Source of the DNA: Pseudomonas oligotrophica
GTDB taxonomy: Bacteria > Pseudomonadota > Gammaproteobacteria > Pseudomonadales > Pseudomonadaceae
Assembly (NCBI RefSeq): GCF_021726475.1
Contig: NZ_JAKJRU010000003.1
Coordinates: 62,001-126,000, forward strand
DNA: 64,000 bases
Direction: 5' to 3'
Shown: positions 9,202-18,438 of the stretch, piece after piece
Position numbering within the stretch: the stretch's first letter is position 1
How the letters are laid out: every line of letters starts with the position of its first letter
Notes under the pieces: generated by a model
What the model was told of the DNA's origin: nothing
Seen by the model: the letters and a program-made list of their open reading frames with translations, nothing else
Databases searched by the model: none
Made by a program: the position numbers and the translations under genes

Positions 9202-9459
9202 TCAGCCCTGCGCAGCGGCCAGCTCGGTCAGTGCGTCGGGATTGCCCTTGAATGCCTTGGCGAAGACCTCGCGGTTGCGCGCCATGTAGATGCCGAGCTC
9301 CTCGGCCTCGCGTTCGTCCAGCGACGGTGCCGCGGCATGCAGCACGGCGGTCAGTGCCTCCGCCAGTTCCAGCATCTTGTCGTGACGATCGGCTTCGGCT
9401 TTATCCATGAACAGGCGCTCCAGATCCCGGCTACTGCGATAGACCACTTCTACGGCCAT
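9202..9459 (-). CDS. yebG: YebG family SOS-induced protein
   Basis: An 85-residue protein resembling YebG, a DNA-damage-inducible protein of unknown biochemical function. The N-terminus MAVEVVYRSSRDLERLF and the KAEADRHDKMLELAEAL segment are family-like. A near-consensus LexA box lies 28 bases upstream of the start (9487-9502), directly supporting SOS control. It is probably monocistronic; the DUF3509 gene downstream is separated by 86 bases. Confidence 0.88.
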   Translation of the reverse strand: MAVEVVYRSSRDLERLFMDKAEADRHDKMLELAEALTAVLHAAAPSLDEREAEELGIYMARNREVFAKAFKGNPDALTELAAAQG

Positions 9460-9486
9460 TGGCTACCTCGGTCAGATTGGCAAATA

Positions 9487-9502
9487 CTGTTTATTCATAC
9501 AG
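9487..9502 (-). promoter_or_regulatory. LexA (SOS) box upstream of yebG
   Basis: CTGTTTATTCATACAG fits the CTG-N10-CAG LexA consensus with an A/T-rich core. It is placed 28 bases before the yebG start codon, where it would overlap the promoter. YebG is a known SOS gene in other gammaproteobacteria, so gene and site support each other. Confidence 0.9.
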
Positions 9503-9565
9503 CATAACGATTTGGCCGGCGACGCGAAACCCCGGATTCCAGCGTCGTGCTGGCTGCGGGGCCGC

Positions 9566-10030
9566 TCAGTCGCCGAAGCGGCCGTCGAGGTCTTCGGCGC
9601 GAAAGGTCAGCGTGCTCGGCCGATAGCCTGCACGCAGCGGTGGCAGGGGCATGCAGGCTTCCCAGCTGGCACCGGGCTGCAGTTCGCCTGGCTCCTGGTA
9701 GTCGGGCGTCTCGAAACTGCGCTCGGCGACATTCAGGCGCGTGCCCGGGGCGTAGGCCGCCACGCGCCAGCTCAGCGCGAGCAGCGAGCGCGGGCCGTGG
9801 TTGGTCAGCTTCACCCACAGCGGCCGCGCGGCCGGGCAGAGGTCGGCGCGGTGCTGCAGCTGCAGCTCCAGCCGCGCGATCAGCCGGGCCTCGCGCTGCT
9901 CCTCGACGAGCACCCAGCCGGCCACCAGCGCCAACGCCAGGGCCGCGCCGAGCGAGATGGGGGCGGCCCGCAGCGGATAGCGAAGCAGCAGGATCAGCCA
10001 GGTCAGGACGAGCAATACACCGATCAGCAT
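9566..10030 (-). CDS. Conserved hypothetical membrane-anchored protein
   Basis: A 154-residue protein. It begins MLIGVLLVLTWLILLLRY and has a second hydrophobic stretch at about residues 22-40, giving two membrane helices. A roughly 105-residue soluble domain follows, which could be an immunoglobulin-like or beta-sandwich fold. No catalytic motif is visible. The start at 10030 is preferred because the upstream extension overlaps dciA in another frame and is not family-like. It follows dciA on the same strand with a gap of about 70 bases. I do not recognise its function. Confidence 0.7.
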   Translation of the reverse strand: MLIGVLLVLTWLILLLRYPLRAAPISLGAALALALVAGWVLVEEQREARLIARLELQLQHRADLCPAARPLWVKLTNHGPRSLLALSWRVAAYAPGTRLNVAERSFETPDYQEPGELQPGASWEACMPLPPLRAGYRPSTLTFRAEDLDGRFGD

Positions 10031-10100
10031 GGGCGCTCCGGTTCGATCGAGGCCCGCCTCGCGCAGGTGCGGACGTTGGCGGAGTGGGCCTGGCCCATGC

Positions 10101-10556
10101 TCAGCCGTCCGTGCGGCCGTGGCGGGCCAGGCGTTCGAGGGCTTCGCGTAGCCGTGGGTCGGCGATGCCCTCGGCACTGGCTCTTATATGGTCCGCCGAG
10201 GGGCCGGAGATGTCCTTTGGCCGCCGCGGCGCCGGGCGTGGCGGTTGCGGCGGCTGCACACGGAAGAGGATCCGTTCCAGCCCGGCGAAAATCGGGTTGG
10301 CCTGCAGCTGGCGTTGCAGTCGGCGCTGCTGGTAGCGCAGCCGCGTGGCCCAGTGGCCATCGGTGACGATCAGCAGCAGCGCACCGTCGCGCCAGGATGC
10401 CACCCGGCAGTGCGGGCGTGCGGCCGGTTGTAGCTGGCTTTCGACGATCTGCTGCAGCTGATCGAGCCGCTGCGCCTCGCCGAACAGGGCCCGCAGCGGC
10501 CGGGCCTCGCGCAACAGGCTTGCCGGGGCACGGGCGGGAAGTGGGCGAAAGGCCAT
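10101..10556 (-). CDS. dciA: DUF721/DciA-like protein (DnaB helicase loader)
   Basis: A 151-residue basic protein of the DUF721 family, which includes DciA, the widespread bacterial loader of replicative helicase DnaB. The N-terminal portion (about residues 1-90) carries the DciA core with LQQIVESQLQPAARPHCRV and GALLLIVTDGHWATRLRYQ. The C-terminal tail is Pro/Arg-rich and probably disordered. An ATG at 10556 and a GTG at 10580 are both possible; the ATG is chosen because MAFRPLPARAP looks like the family start. It is divergent from secA, an arrangement usual for Pseudomonas dciA genes. Confidence 0.82.
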   Translation of the reverse strand: MAFRPLPARAPASLLREARPLRALFGEAQRLDQLQQIVESQLQPAARPHCRVASWRDGALLLIVTDGHWATRLRYQQRRLQRQLQANPIFAGLERILFRVQPPQPPRPAPRRPKDISGPSADHIRASAEGIADPRLREALERLARHGRTDG

Positions 10557-10749
10557 CGTCTGGGGAATCCGAGTCTGCACGAGCCTGGATATTAGCAGAA
10601 GGCCCGTCGCTGGCAGGCTTGCCCAGGTCGCCGCGGTGCAAAACCGTGCCGCTTTTCATGAGAACGTTTCCGAGTAGAATGCCCCCTTTGCACGCAGGGC
10701 CAGCCGGCGCTGGCGTGCCTCCATCCCCAGCATGGAAACCCTTGTCGAT

Positions 10750-13491
10750 ATGTTTGCGCCTTTGTTGAAGAAACTCTTTGGAAGCAAGAACGAGCGTGAG
10801 GTCAAGCGCATGCTCAAGGCGGTCCAGGCCGTCAACGCCTTCGAAGAGCAGATGGTGTCGCTCGGCGACGAGCAGCTGCGAAACAAGACCCAGGAGTTCA
10901 AGGCGCGCCTGGAGCAGGGCGAGACGCTCGACAAGATCCTTCCCGAGGCCTTCGCCGTCTGCCGCGAGGCCGGCAAGCGGGTGATGGGGATGCGTCACTT
11001 CGACGTCCAGCTGATCGGTGGCATGACCCTCCACGAAGGGCGCATCGCCGAGATGCGCACCGGCGAGGGCAAGACGCTGGTGGCGACGCTGGCGGTGTAC
11101 CTGAACGCGCTGTCCGGCAAGGGCGTGCACGTGGTCACGGTGAACGACTACCTGGCCCGCCGCGACGCCAACTGGATGCGCCCGCTGTACGAATTCCTCG
11201 GCCTGTCGGTCGGTATCGTCGTGCCCTTCCAGCCGCCGGAGGAGAAGCGCGCCGCCTATGCCGCCGACATCACCTACGGCACCAACAACGAATTCGGCTT
11301 CGACTATCTGCGCGACAACATGGCCTTCAGCCTGGCCGACAAGTTCCAGCGCGAGCTGAACTTCGCGGTGATCGACGAGGTGGACTCCATCCTCATCGAC
11401 GAGGCGCGCACGCCGCTGATCATCTCCGGCCAGGCCGAGGACAGCTCCAAGCTGTACATGCAGATCAACCAGCTGATCCCGCGCCTGAAGCAGCACATCG
11501 AGGAAGAGGAGGGTGTCGTCACCCAGGAAGGCCACTACTCGATCGACGAGAAGACCCGCCAGGTCGAGCTGAACGAGGCCGGGCACCAGTACATCGAGGA
11601 GCTGCTGACTGCCGCCGGGCTGCTCGGCGAGGGCGAGAGCCTCTATTCGGCGCACAACCTGGGCCTCTTGACCCACGTCTACGCCGGCCTGCGCGCGCAC
11701 AAGCTGTTCCATCGCAACGTCGAGTACATCGTGCAGAACGGCCAGGTGATCCTGATCGACGAGCACACCGGCCGCACCATGCCGGGGCGCCGCCTTTCCG
11801 AGGGCCTGCACCAGGCCATCGAGGCCAAGGAAGGGGTGAACATCCAGGCCGAGAGCCAGACCCTGGCCTCGACCACCTTCCAGAACTACTTCCGCCTCTA
11901 CGCCAAGCTGTCCGGCATGACCGGCACCGCCGACACCGAGGCCTTCGAGTTCCAGCAGATCTACAACCTGCCGGTGGTGGTCATCCCGACCAACCGGCCG
12001 GTCGCGCGCAAGGACTACAACGACCTGGTCTACCTGACCCAGGCCGAGAAGTACGCGGCGATTATCACCGACATCAAGGAATGCCAGGCGCAGGGCCGCC
12101 CGGTGCTGGTCGGTACCGCCTCGATCGAGAGCTCCGAGTACGTCTCGCAGCTGTTGCAGAAGGAGGGCATCGCCCACCAGGTGCTCAACGCCAAGTACCA
12201 CGACAAGGAAGCCGAGATCATTGCCCAGGCCGGCAAGCCCGGCTCGGTGACCATCGCCACCAACATGGCTGGCCGCGGGACCGACATCCTGCTCGGCGGC
12301 AACTGGGAGGTCGAGGTCGCCAGGCTGGAGAACGCGAGCGAAGATCAGGTCGCGCAGATCAAGGCCGACTGGCAGAAGCGTCACCAGCAGGTCATCGAGG
12401 CCGGCGGCCTGCACGTGATCGCCTCCGAGCGCCACGAGTCGCGGCGTATCGACAACCAGCTGCGTGGCCGCGCCGGTCGCCAGGGCGACCCGGGTTCCAG
12501 CCGCTTCTACCTGTCGCTGGAAGACAACCTGATGCGCATCTTCGCCTCCGACCGGGTGAAGAACTTCATGAAGGCGCTCGGCATGGAGTCGGGCGAGGCC
12601 ATCGAGCATCGCATGGTCACCAATGCCATCGAGAAGGCCCAGCGCAAGGTCGAAGGCCGCAACTTCGACATCCGCAAGCAGCTGCTCGAATACGACGACG
12701 TTGCCAACGAGCAGCGCAAGGTCATCTACCACATGCGCAACAGCCTGCTGGCCGCCGACGACATCGGCGAGACCATCGCCGAGTTCCGCGAGGACGCGCT
12801 GGGCGCCGCCATCAGCACCCACATCCCGCCGCAGTCGCTGCCCGAGCAGTGGGACATCCCCGGCCTGGAGGCCGTGCTCTACAGCGATTTCGGCCTGCGC
12901 CTGCCGGTGCAGCAGTGGCTCGACGAGGACGAGAAGCTCTACGAGGAAACCCTGCGCGAGAAGATCATGCAGGCGCTGCTCGAGGCCTACCGCGAGAAGG
13001 AAGAGCTGGCCGGCGCCGAGGCGCTGCGTACCTTCGAGAAGCAGATCGTGCTGCGCGTACTGGACGACCTGTGGAAGGACCACCTGTCGACCATGGACCA
13101 CCTGCGTCACGGCATCCACCTGCGCGGTTATGCGCAGAAGAACCCCAAGCAGGAATACAAGCGCGAGTCCTTCGCGTTGTTCCAGGACCTGCTCGAATCC
13201 ATCAAGCGCGACAGCATCCGCGTGCTGTCCCACGTCCAGGTGCGTCGCGAAGACCCGGCCGAGGAGGAGGAGCGCCTGCGCCGCGAGGCCGAGGAACTGG
13301 CGCGGCGGATGCAGTTCCAGCATGCCGAGGTCTCGGCGCTGGACGAGCCCGAGCAGGAGCCGGCCGAAGCCGGGCAGGAAGGCACATCGAACGTGACGCC
13401 GATCCGCAGCGAGCCGAAGATCGGGCGGAACGAACCCTGCCCCTGCGGGTCCGGCAAGAAGTACAAGCACTGTCACGGGCAGGTGCAGTAA
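10750..13491 (+). CDS. secA: Preprotein translocase ATPase SecA
   Basis: Motor ATPase that drives unfolded preproteins through SecYEG. The product is 913 residues, the usual length. The Walker A motif is RTGEGKT at about residues 103-109 and the DEAD-type Walker B region is [17 protein letters not shown]. Helicase motif regions include [10 protein letters not shown] and a [15 protein letters not shown] segment. The C-terminal SEC-C zinc-binding motif [14 protein letters not shown], used for SecB and membrane contact, is intact. The ATG at 10750 is chosen (a GGAAA site lies upstream) in place of one 6 codons earlier. No secM-like leader is present upstream; the gene instead shares its intergenic region with divergent dciA. 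Confidence 0.98.
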   Translation: MFAPLLKKLFGSKNEREVKRMLKAVQAVNAFEEQMVSLGDEQLRNKTQEFKARLEQGETLDKILPEAFAVCREAGKRVMGMRHFDVQLIGGMTLHEGRIAEMRTGEGKTLVATLAVYLNALSGKGVHVVTVNDYLARRDANWMRPLYEFLGLSVGIVVPFQPPEEKRAAYAADITYGTNNEFGFDYLRDNMAFSLADKFQRELNFAVIDEVDSILIDEARTPLIISGQAEDSSKLYMQINQLIPRLKQHIEEEEGVVTQEGHYSIDEKTRQVELNEAGHQYIEELLTAAGLLGEGESLYSAHNLGLLTHVYAGLRAHKLFHRNVEYIVQNGQVILIDEHTGRTMPGRRLSEGLHQAIEAKEGVNIQAESQTLASTTFQNYFRLYAKLSGMTGTADTEAFEFQQIYNLPVVVIPTNRPVARKDYNDLVYLTQAEKYAAIITDIKECQAQGRPVLVGTASIESSEYVSQLLQKEGIAHQVLNAKYHDKEAEIIAQAGKPGSVTIATNMAGRGTDILLGGNWEVEVARLENASEDQVAQIKADWQKRHQQVIEAGGLHVIASERHESRRIDNQLRGRAGRQGDPGSSRFYLSLEDNLMRIFASDRVKNFMKALGMESGEAIEHRMVTNAIEKAQRKVEGRNFDIRKQLLEYDDVANEQRKVIYHMRNSLLAADDIGETIAEFREDALGAAISTHIPPQSLPEQWDIPGLEAVLYSDFGLRLPVQQWLDEDEKLYEETLREKIMQALLEAYREKEELAGAEALRTFEKQIVLRVLDDLWKDHLSTMDHLRHGIHLRGYAQKNPKQEYKRESFALFQDLLESIKRDSIRVLSHVQVRREDPAEEEERLRREAEELARRMQFQHAEVSALDEPEQEPAEAGQEGTSNVTPIRSEPKIGRNEPCPCGSGKKYKHCHGQVQ

Positions 13492-13603
13492 GCACCATCC
13501 CGCGCCAGGTATCCGCGCCGCGACCGGCCAGCAGCCGCTCGCGGCGTTTTTCTCTGTTGATCGCGCGGCCCGGGCGGCCGTCGCAAGTTGAGGAGTGCGT
13601 TCA

Positions 13604-14821
13604 ATGGCTGTCGGTCTCGGTCCTCTACCCAAGCTGCATCCGGTTCCCGGCTTCGAGCTGGGGATTGCCTCGGCGGGCATCAAGCGTCCCGGGCGCAAGG
13701 ACGTGGTCGTCATGCGCTGCGCCGAAGGCTCGCGCGTTGCCGGCGTCACCACCACCAACGCCTTCTGCGCCGCGCCGGTGCTGGTTACCCGCGAGCGCAT
13801 GCAGGGCGAGGTCCGCTACCTGCTGACCAACACCGGCAATGCCAACGCCGGCACCGGCCCGCAGGGGCTGGCCAATGCCCGGCGCACCTGCGCCGCCCTG
13901 GCGAGCCTGACTGGCGTGGCCGAGGAGGCGGTGCTGCCGTTCTCCACCGGCGTGATCGGCGAGCCGCTGCCGGTGGAGAAGATCGAGTCCGCGCTGCAGG
14001 CTGCGCTGGACGACCTCGACGCCGATCACTGGGCCGAGGCCGCCACCGGCATCATGACCACCGACACCCTGCCCAAGGGCGCCAGCCGCCAGTTCCAGCA
14101 CGACGGCGTGACCGTCACCGTGACCGGCATCAGCAAGGGCGCCGGCATGATCCGCCCGAACATGGCCACCATGCTCGGCTACATCGCCACCGACGCCAAG
14201 GTCGCCCGCGACGTGCTGCAGGACCTGGTGCGCGACGCCGCGAACAAGTCGTTCAACCGCATCACCATCGACGGCGACACCTCGACCAACGACTGCTGCA
14301 TGCTGATCGCTACCGGCCAGGCCGCCCTGCCGGAGATCACCTCCGCTTCCGGCGAGCTGTTCGCCAAGCTCAGGCAGGCCGTGCTGGAGGTCTTCATGGA
14401 AGTGGCCCAGGCCATCGTTCGTGACGGCGAGGGCGCCACCAAGTTCGTCACCGTGCAGGTCAACGGCGGCGGTAACCACCAGGAGTGCCTGGACGTCGCC
14501 TATGCCGTGGCCCACTCGCCGCTGATCAAGACCGCGCTGTTCGCCTCGGACCCGAACTGGGGGCGCATCCTCGCCGCGGTCGGCTATGCCGGCGTGCCGA
14601 ACCTGGATGTGAGCCTGATCGACGTGTTCCTCGGCGAGGTCTGCATCGCCAGCCAGGGTGGCCGTGCCGCCAGCTACACCGAGGAGCAGGGCGCTGCGGT
14701 GATGGCGCGCGAGGAGATCACCATCCGCATCGAGCTGGGCCGGGGTGATTGCAGCGAGACGATCTGGACCACCGACCTGTCCCACGAGTACGTCAAGATC
14801 AACGCCGAATACCGTACCTGA
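13604..14821 (+). CDS. argJ: Bifunctional ornithine acetyltransferase/N-acetylglutamate synthase ArgJ
   Basis: Arginine-biosynthesis enzyme that transfers the acetyl group from N-acetylornithine to glutamate, and in bifunctional forms also uses acetyl-CoA. The product is 405 residues. ArgJ is an Ntn-fold protein that self-cleaves before a Thr in an A-T-M-L-G context; [14 protein letters not shown] puts this nucleophile at Thr189. GDTSTNDC and the C-terminal [19 protein letters not shown] are also conserved. An AGGAG site precedes the ATG at 13604. It lies 112 bases after secA on the same strand. Whether it is mono- or bifunctional cannot be told from the sequence. Confidence 0.96.
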   Translation: MAVGLGPLPKLHPVPGFELGIASAGIKRPGRKDVVVMRCAEGSRVAGVTTTNAFCAAPVLVTRERMQGEVRYLLTNTGNANAGTGPQGLANARRTCAALASLTGVAEEAVLPFSTGVIGEPLPVEKIESALQAALDDLDADHWAEAATGIMTTDTLPKGASRQFQHDGVTVTVTGISKGAGMIRPNMATMLGYIATDAKVARDVLQDLVRDAANKSFNRITIDGDTSTNDCCMLIATGQAALPEITSASGELFAKLRQAVLEVFMEVAQAIVRDGEGATKFVTVQVNGGGNHQECLDVAYAVAHSPLIKTALFASDPNWGRILAAVGYAGVPNLDVSLIDVFLGEVCIASQGGRAASYTEEQGAAVMAREEITIRIELGRGDCSETIWTTDLSHEYVKINAEYRT

Positions 14822-14842
14822 ACGGTCCTGCCGGTGCGGCCT

Positions 14843-14870
14843 GCCTGCCGGCGCACCGCCGCCGGCAGGC
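14843..14870 (+). other. GC-rich hairpin between argJ and mutT
   Basis: An 11-bp perfect stem (GCCTGCCGGCG with CGCCGGCAGGC, 6-base loop) fills the short gap. No T-tract follows, so it may only reduce read-through or protect the argJ mRNA end. Confidence 0.4.
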
Positions 14871-14885
14871 CAGGAGCCTCGAGCG

Positions 14886-15827
14886 ATGCAACGAATCCAT
14901 GTAGCCGCCGCCGTGATCCGCGATGCCGCCGGGCGCGTGCTGATCGCCCGCCGCCCGCTGGACAAGCACCAGGGCGGACTCTGGGAGTTTCCCGGCGGCA
15001 AGGTCGAGGCGGGCGAGGGTGTCGAGGTCGCGCTGGCCCGCGAGCTGCACGAGGAGCTGGGGATCGACGTGACCAGGGCCGAGCCGCTGATCCAGGTGCG
15101 CCACGACTACCCGGACAAGCAGGTCCTGCTCGACGTGTGGGAAGTGCTGGCGTTCGCCGGCCAGGCCCATGGCGCCGAGGGCCAGCCGCTGCAGTGGGTC
15201 GACGCCGATAGCCTGCCGGCCTTCGAGTTCCCGGCGGCCAACCGGCCGATCGTCGCGGCGGCGCGGCTGCCGAGCCGCTACCTCGTCACGCCCGACGGCC
15301 TGGCCGCGCAGCGCCTGCTCGACGGCCTGGCGCGGGCGCTGGATGCCGGCATTACGCTGGTCCAGCTGCGCGCGCCCTCGCTCGTCGCAGCCGACTATCG
15401 GGCGCTGGCGCAACGGGCCATCGCACTGTGTGCCGGGCGCGCCCGGCTGATGCTCAAGGGGCCGCTGGAGTGGGCCGCTGATTTTCCCGAGGCTGGTTGG
15501 CACCTGACCGCGGGCCAGTTGCGCGAGGCTGTGGGCCAGATCCGACCGCTGCCGGCCGCGCGCTGGCTGGCAGCCTCCTGCCATGATGCCGCGGAGCTGG
15601 AGATGGCCACGGTGCTGGGAGTGGATTTCGTTACCCTGTCGCCGGTGCAGGCCACCGCCAGCCATCCCGGCGCGGCGCACCTGGGCTGGACGCGGGCGGC
15701 CGAACTGCTGCTAGGCTTCAACCAGCCGGCCTACCTGCTGGGCGGGCTGGCTGCCGCCGATCTCGACCAGGCCCGGCGGGTCGGTGCCCAGGGCATCGCG
15801 GCGATCCGGGCATTCTGGCCGGACTGA
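14886..15827 (+). CDS. mutT: MutT 8-oxo-dGTPase fused to a ThiE-like domain
   Basis: A 313-residue two-domain protein. Residues about 1-130 form a Nudix domain with a complete Nudix box (GGKVEAGEGVEVALARELHE then ELGI), typical of MutT, which removes 8-oxo-dGTP from the nucleotide pool. Residues about 135-310 form a thiamine-phosphate-synthase/TenI-like barrel (LVTPDGLAAQRLLDGLARAL, LVQLRAP, VDFVTLSPVQ, YLLGGLAAADL). This fusion is the usual Pseudomonas form; the second domain's role is unknown, and it is not assumed to make thiamine. An AGGAG site sits upstream. It follows argJ by 64 bases and ends before the ahpC promoter region. Confidence 0.92.
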   Translation: MQRIHVAAAVIRDAAGRVLIARRPLDKHQGGLWEFPGGKVEAGEGVEVALARELHEELGIDVTRAEPLIQVRHDYPDKQVLLDVWEVLAFAGQAHGAEGQPLQWVDADSLPAFEFPAANRPIVAAARLPSRYLVTPDGLAAQRLLDGLARALDAGITLVQLRAPSLVAADYRALAQRAIALCAGRARLMLKGPLEWAADFPEAGWHLTAGQLREAVGQIRPLPAARWLAASCHDAAELEMATVLGVDFVTLSPVQATASHPGAAHLGWTRAAELLLGFNQPAYLLGGLAAADLDQARRVGAQGIAAIRAFWPD

Positions 15828-15888
15828 ACCGCACGCCGAATCGCAGGTCACTGGCCATACACTTTCGATTCCGGCAGCTGTGAATTCG

Positions 15889-15925
15889 ATAGATAACGTC
15901 AATCGGCCTTATGCCCTTAATCAAT
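15889..15925 (+). promoter_or_regulatory. Candidate OxyR binding site upstream of ahpC
   Basis: Four tetranucleotides are spaced exactly 7 bases apart: ATAG-N7-CAAT-N7-ATGC-N7-CAAT. This agrees with 12 of 16 positions of the classical OxyR pattern ATAG-N7-CTAT-N7-ATAG-N7-CTAT. It lies 70 bases before the ahpC start, where an activator site would be expected. The spacing is the convincing part; the third quarter-site is poor. Confidence 0.55.
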
Positions 15926-15995
15926 TAACAGTATGTGGATGGCTGCGCTATCGTAGGCGCCGTCAAAGTTCTGAACCCCCTAAAGGAGTTAGCAG

Positions 15996-16559
15996 ATGTC
16001 CCTGATCAACACCCAGGTCCAACCGTTCAAAGTCAACGCTTTCCACAACGGCAAGTTCATCGAGGTCACCGACGAGTCCCTGAAGGGCAAGTGGTCGGTA
16101 ATGATCTTCATGCCGGCTGCCTTCACCTTCAACTGCCCGACCGAGATCGAAGACGCTGCCAACAACTACGCCGAGTTCCAGAAGGCCGGCGCCGAGGTGT
16201 ACATCGTCACCACCGACACCCACTTCTCGCACAAGGTCTGGCACGAGACTTCGCCGGCCGTTGGCAAGGCCCAGTTCCCGCTGATCGGCGACCCGACCCA
16301 CCAGCTGACCCGCGCCTTCGACGTGCACATCGAAGAAGAAGGCCTGGCCCTGCGCGGCACCTTCCTGATCAACCCGGAAGGCGTGATCAAGACCGTCGAG
16401 ATCCACTCCAACGAGATCGCCCGCGACGTCTCCGAGACCCTGCGCAAGCTGAAGGCCGCCCAGTACACCGCCGCTCACCCGGGCGAAGTCTGCCCGGCCA
16501 AGTGGAAGGAAGGCGAGAAGACCCTGGCTCCTTCGCTGGACCTGGTCGGCAAGATCTAA
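15996..16559 (+). CDS. ahpC: Alkyl hydroperoxide reductase subunit C (peroxiredoxin AhpC)
   Basis: Cytoplasmic 2-Cys peroxiredoxin that reduces hydrogen peroxide and organic peroxides. The product is 187 residues. The peroxidatic cysteine lies in FTFNCPTEI near residue 48 and the resolving cysteine in GEVCPAKW near residue 167. GTFLINPEG and the KTLAPSLDLVGKI tail fit the AhpC subfamily, which is recycled by AhpF. An AAGGAG site sits just upstream of the ATG. It is followed by two hairpins before ahpF, so it is likely transcribed mainly as a short abundant message. Confidence 0.97.
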   Translation: MSLINTQVQPFKVNAFHNGKFIEVTDESLKGKWSVMIFMPAAFTFNCPTEIEDAANNYAEFQKAGAEVYIVTTDTHFSHKVWHETSPAVGKAQFPLIGDPTHQLTRAFDVHIEEEGLALRGTFLINPEGVIKTVEIHSNEIARDVSETLRKLKAAQYTAAHPGEVCPAKWKEGEKTLAPSLDLVGKI

Positions 16560-16580
16560 GGCCTACGCCTCGCTTGCTCC

Positions 16581-16602
16581 GAAGGCACCTCCGGGTGCCT
16601 TC
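16581..16602 (+). terminator. Hairpin after ahpC (first of two)
   Basis: A perfect 9-bp stem GAAGGCACC/GGTGCCTTC with a TCCG tetraloop, 22 bases after the ahpC stop. No T-tract follows, so it may stabilise the ahpC mRNA end rather than terminate on its own. Confidence 0.55.
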
Positions 16603-16608
16603 ACCCCG

Positions 16609-16638
16609 ACGCCTGGACGCGACCCGTCCGGGCGTTTT
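16609..16638 (+). terminator. Rho-independent terminator between ahpC and ahpF
   Basis: A 10-bp stem with one G-U pair (ACGCCTGGAC with GTCCGGGCGT), a 7-base loop and a TTTT tract. It is positioned to let only part of the ahpC transcription reach ahpF. Confidence 0.7.
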
Positions 16639-16667
16639 GCTACCTGATACCCGATGAGGTGCTGTTG

Positions 16668-18233
16668 ATGCTCGATGCCAATCTCAAGACCCAACTGAAG
16701 GCCTACCTGGAAAAGGTCACCCAGCCGTTCGAGATCGTCGCCTCGCTCGACGACAGCGCCAAGTCCGAGGAAATGCTCGCGCTGCTGAACGACATCAACG
16801 GCCTGAGCGACAAGATCAGCCTGAACACCGCCGGCAACGATGTGCGCCGGCCGTCGTTCGCCCTGGTGCGCCCCGACCGCGAGATCGACCTGCGTTTCGC
16901 CGGCCTGCCCATGGGCCACGAGTTCACCTCGCTGGTACTGGCGCTGCTGCAGGTCGGCGGCCACCCGTCGAAGCTGTCGGCCGAGCTGATCGAGCAGATC
17001 CAGGCGCTCGAGGGCGAGTACCGCTTCGAGACCTACTTCTCGCTGTCCTGCCAGAACTGCCCGGACGTGGTCCAGGCGCTGAACCTGATGGCGGTGCTCA
17101 ACCCCAACATCCACCACGTGGCCATCGACGGCGCGCTGTTCCAGGACGAGGTCGAGGCACGGCAGATCATGTCGGTGCCGAGCCTCTACCTCAACGGCGA
17201 ACCCTTCGGCCAGGGGCGCATGGGCGTCGAGGAGATCCTCGCCAAGCTCGACACCGGCGCCGGTGCGCGTGATGCCGAGAAGCTCAAGGCCAAGAGCGCC
17301 TTCGACGTGCTCGTCATCGGTGGTGGCCCGGCTGGCGCCGCGGCGGCGATCTACGCGGCGCGCAAGGGCATCCGCACCGGCGTCGCCGCCGAGCGCTTCG
17401 GCGGCCAGGTGCTCGACACCATGGCCATCGAGAACTTCATCTCGGTGCAGGAAACCGAAGGCCCGAAACTGGCCCGCGCCCTGGAAGAACACGTGCGCGC
17501 CTACGAGGTCGACGTGATGAACCTGCAGCGCGCCAGCCAGCTGATCCCGGCTGGCGACGACGGCCTGCACACCGTGCGCTTCGACAACGGCGGCGAGCTC
17601 AAGGCCAAGACCCTGATCCTCGCCACCGGTGCCCGCTGGCGCGAGATGAACGTGCCCGGCGAGCAGGAGTACCGCGGCCGTGGCGTGGCCTACTGCCCGC
17701 ACTGCGACGGCCCGTTGTTCAAGGGCAAGCGCGTGGCGGTGATCGGCGGCGGCAACTCCGGCGTCGAGGCGGCCATCGACCTGGCCGGCATCGTCGCCCA
17801 CGTCACCCTGCTGGAGTTCGGCGAGAGCCTGCGCGCCGACGCGGTGCTGCAGCGCAAGCTCAACAGCCTGCCCAACGTCACCGTGCTGAAGATGGCGCAG
17901 ACCACCGAGGTCAAGGGCGACGGGCAGAAGGTCACCGGGCTGGTCTACAAGGACCGCCACACTGACGCGCTGCACGACGTCGAGCTGGAAGGCATCTTCG
18001 TGCAAATCGGCCTGCTGCCCAACAGCGAATGGCTCAAGGGTACCCTGGAGCTGTCGCGCTTCGGCGAGATCGTGGTCGACGCCAAGGGCCAGACCAGCCT
18101 GCCCGGCGTGTTCGCCGCCGGCGACGTGACCACGGTGCCGTACAAGCAGATCGTCATCGCGGTGGGCGAAGGCGCCAAGGCCTCGCTGTCGGCCTTCGAC
18201 CACCTGATCCGCAGCAGCGCACCGGTGGTCTGA
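16668..18233 (+). CDS. ahpF: Alkyl hydroperoxide reductase subunit F (AhpF)
   Basis: FAD-dependent NADH:peroxiredoxin disulfide reductase that recycles AhpC. The product is 521 residues. The N-terminal tandem thioredoxin-like domain carries the SCQNCPDV redox centre (Cys near residues 129 and 132). The thioredoxin-reductase-like part has the FAD motif [19 protein letters not shown], the active-site YCPHCDGP, the NAD motif [17 protein letters not shown] and a C-terminal FAD contact [15 protein letters not shown] site lies 10 bases before the ATG at 16668. It is downstream of ahpC but separated by a terminator, so partial co-transcription or a separate promoter is likely. Confidence 0.97.
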   Translation: MLDANLKTQLKAYLEKVTQPFEIVASLDDSAKSEEMLALLNDINGLSDKISLNTAGNDVRRPSFALVRPDREIDLRFAGLPMGHEFTSLVLALLQVGGHPSKLSAELIEQIQALEGEYRFETYFSLSCQNCPDVVQALNLMAVLNPNIHHVAIDGALFQDEVEARQIMSVPSLYLNGEPFGQGRMGVEEILAKLDTGAGARDAEKLKAKSAFDVLVIGGGPAGAAAAIYAARKGIRTGVAAERFGGQVLDTMAIENFISVQETEGPKLARALEEHVRAYEVDVMNLQRASQLIPAGDDGLHTVRFDNGGELKAKTLILATGARWREMNVPGEQEYRGRGVAYCPHCDGPLFKGKRVAVIGGGNSGVEAAIDLAGIVAHVTLLEFGESLRADAVLQRKLNSLPNVTVLKMAQTTEVKGDGQKVTGLVYKDRHTDALHDVELEGIFVQIGLLPNSEWLKGTLELSRFGEIVVDAKGQTSLPGVFAAGDVTTVPYKQIVIAVGEGAKASLSAFDHLIRSSAPVV

Positions 18234-18253
18234 GGCGCCTGCCCGGCACTGCG

Positions 18254-18283
18254 AACCCCGCCCTGTGGCGGGGTTTTCTTTTT
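18254..18283 (+). terminator. Rho-independent terminator after ahpF
   Basis: AACCCCGCC and GGCGGGGTT arms with a CTGT loop, followed by TTCTTTTT, 20 bases after the ahpF stop. This is one of the clearest terminators in the window. Confidence 0.92.
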
Positions 18284-18438
18284 CCGGACGGCAATCAGCC
18301 CATTCGCCGATGCGGCCGCGGCGGCTGGATCGTTACGCCCGTCCCGCGGTCTAGATTGGGACACCGGTCCGCTCGAGGCTCGGATGAAACGCGCGCGCCA
18401 GCCGGCGCAACGCCTTACGCAGTCCAGGGAGCTGTCTG

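Noticed and set aside
10024-13800. A 1258-residue open frame antisense to secA and argJ
   Set aside because: It is the complement of secA, whose motifs are complete. The antisense translation is low-complexity and Leu/Val/Arg-rich, as expected for the shadow of a high-GC gene.
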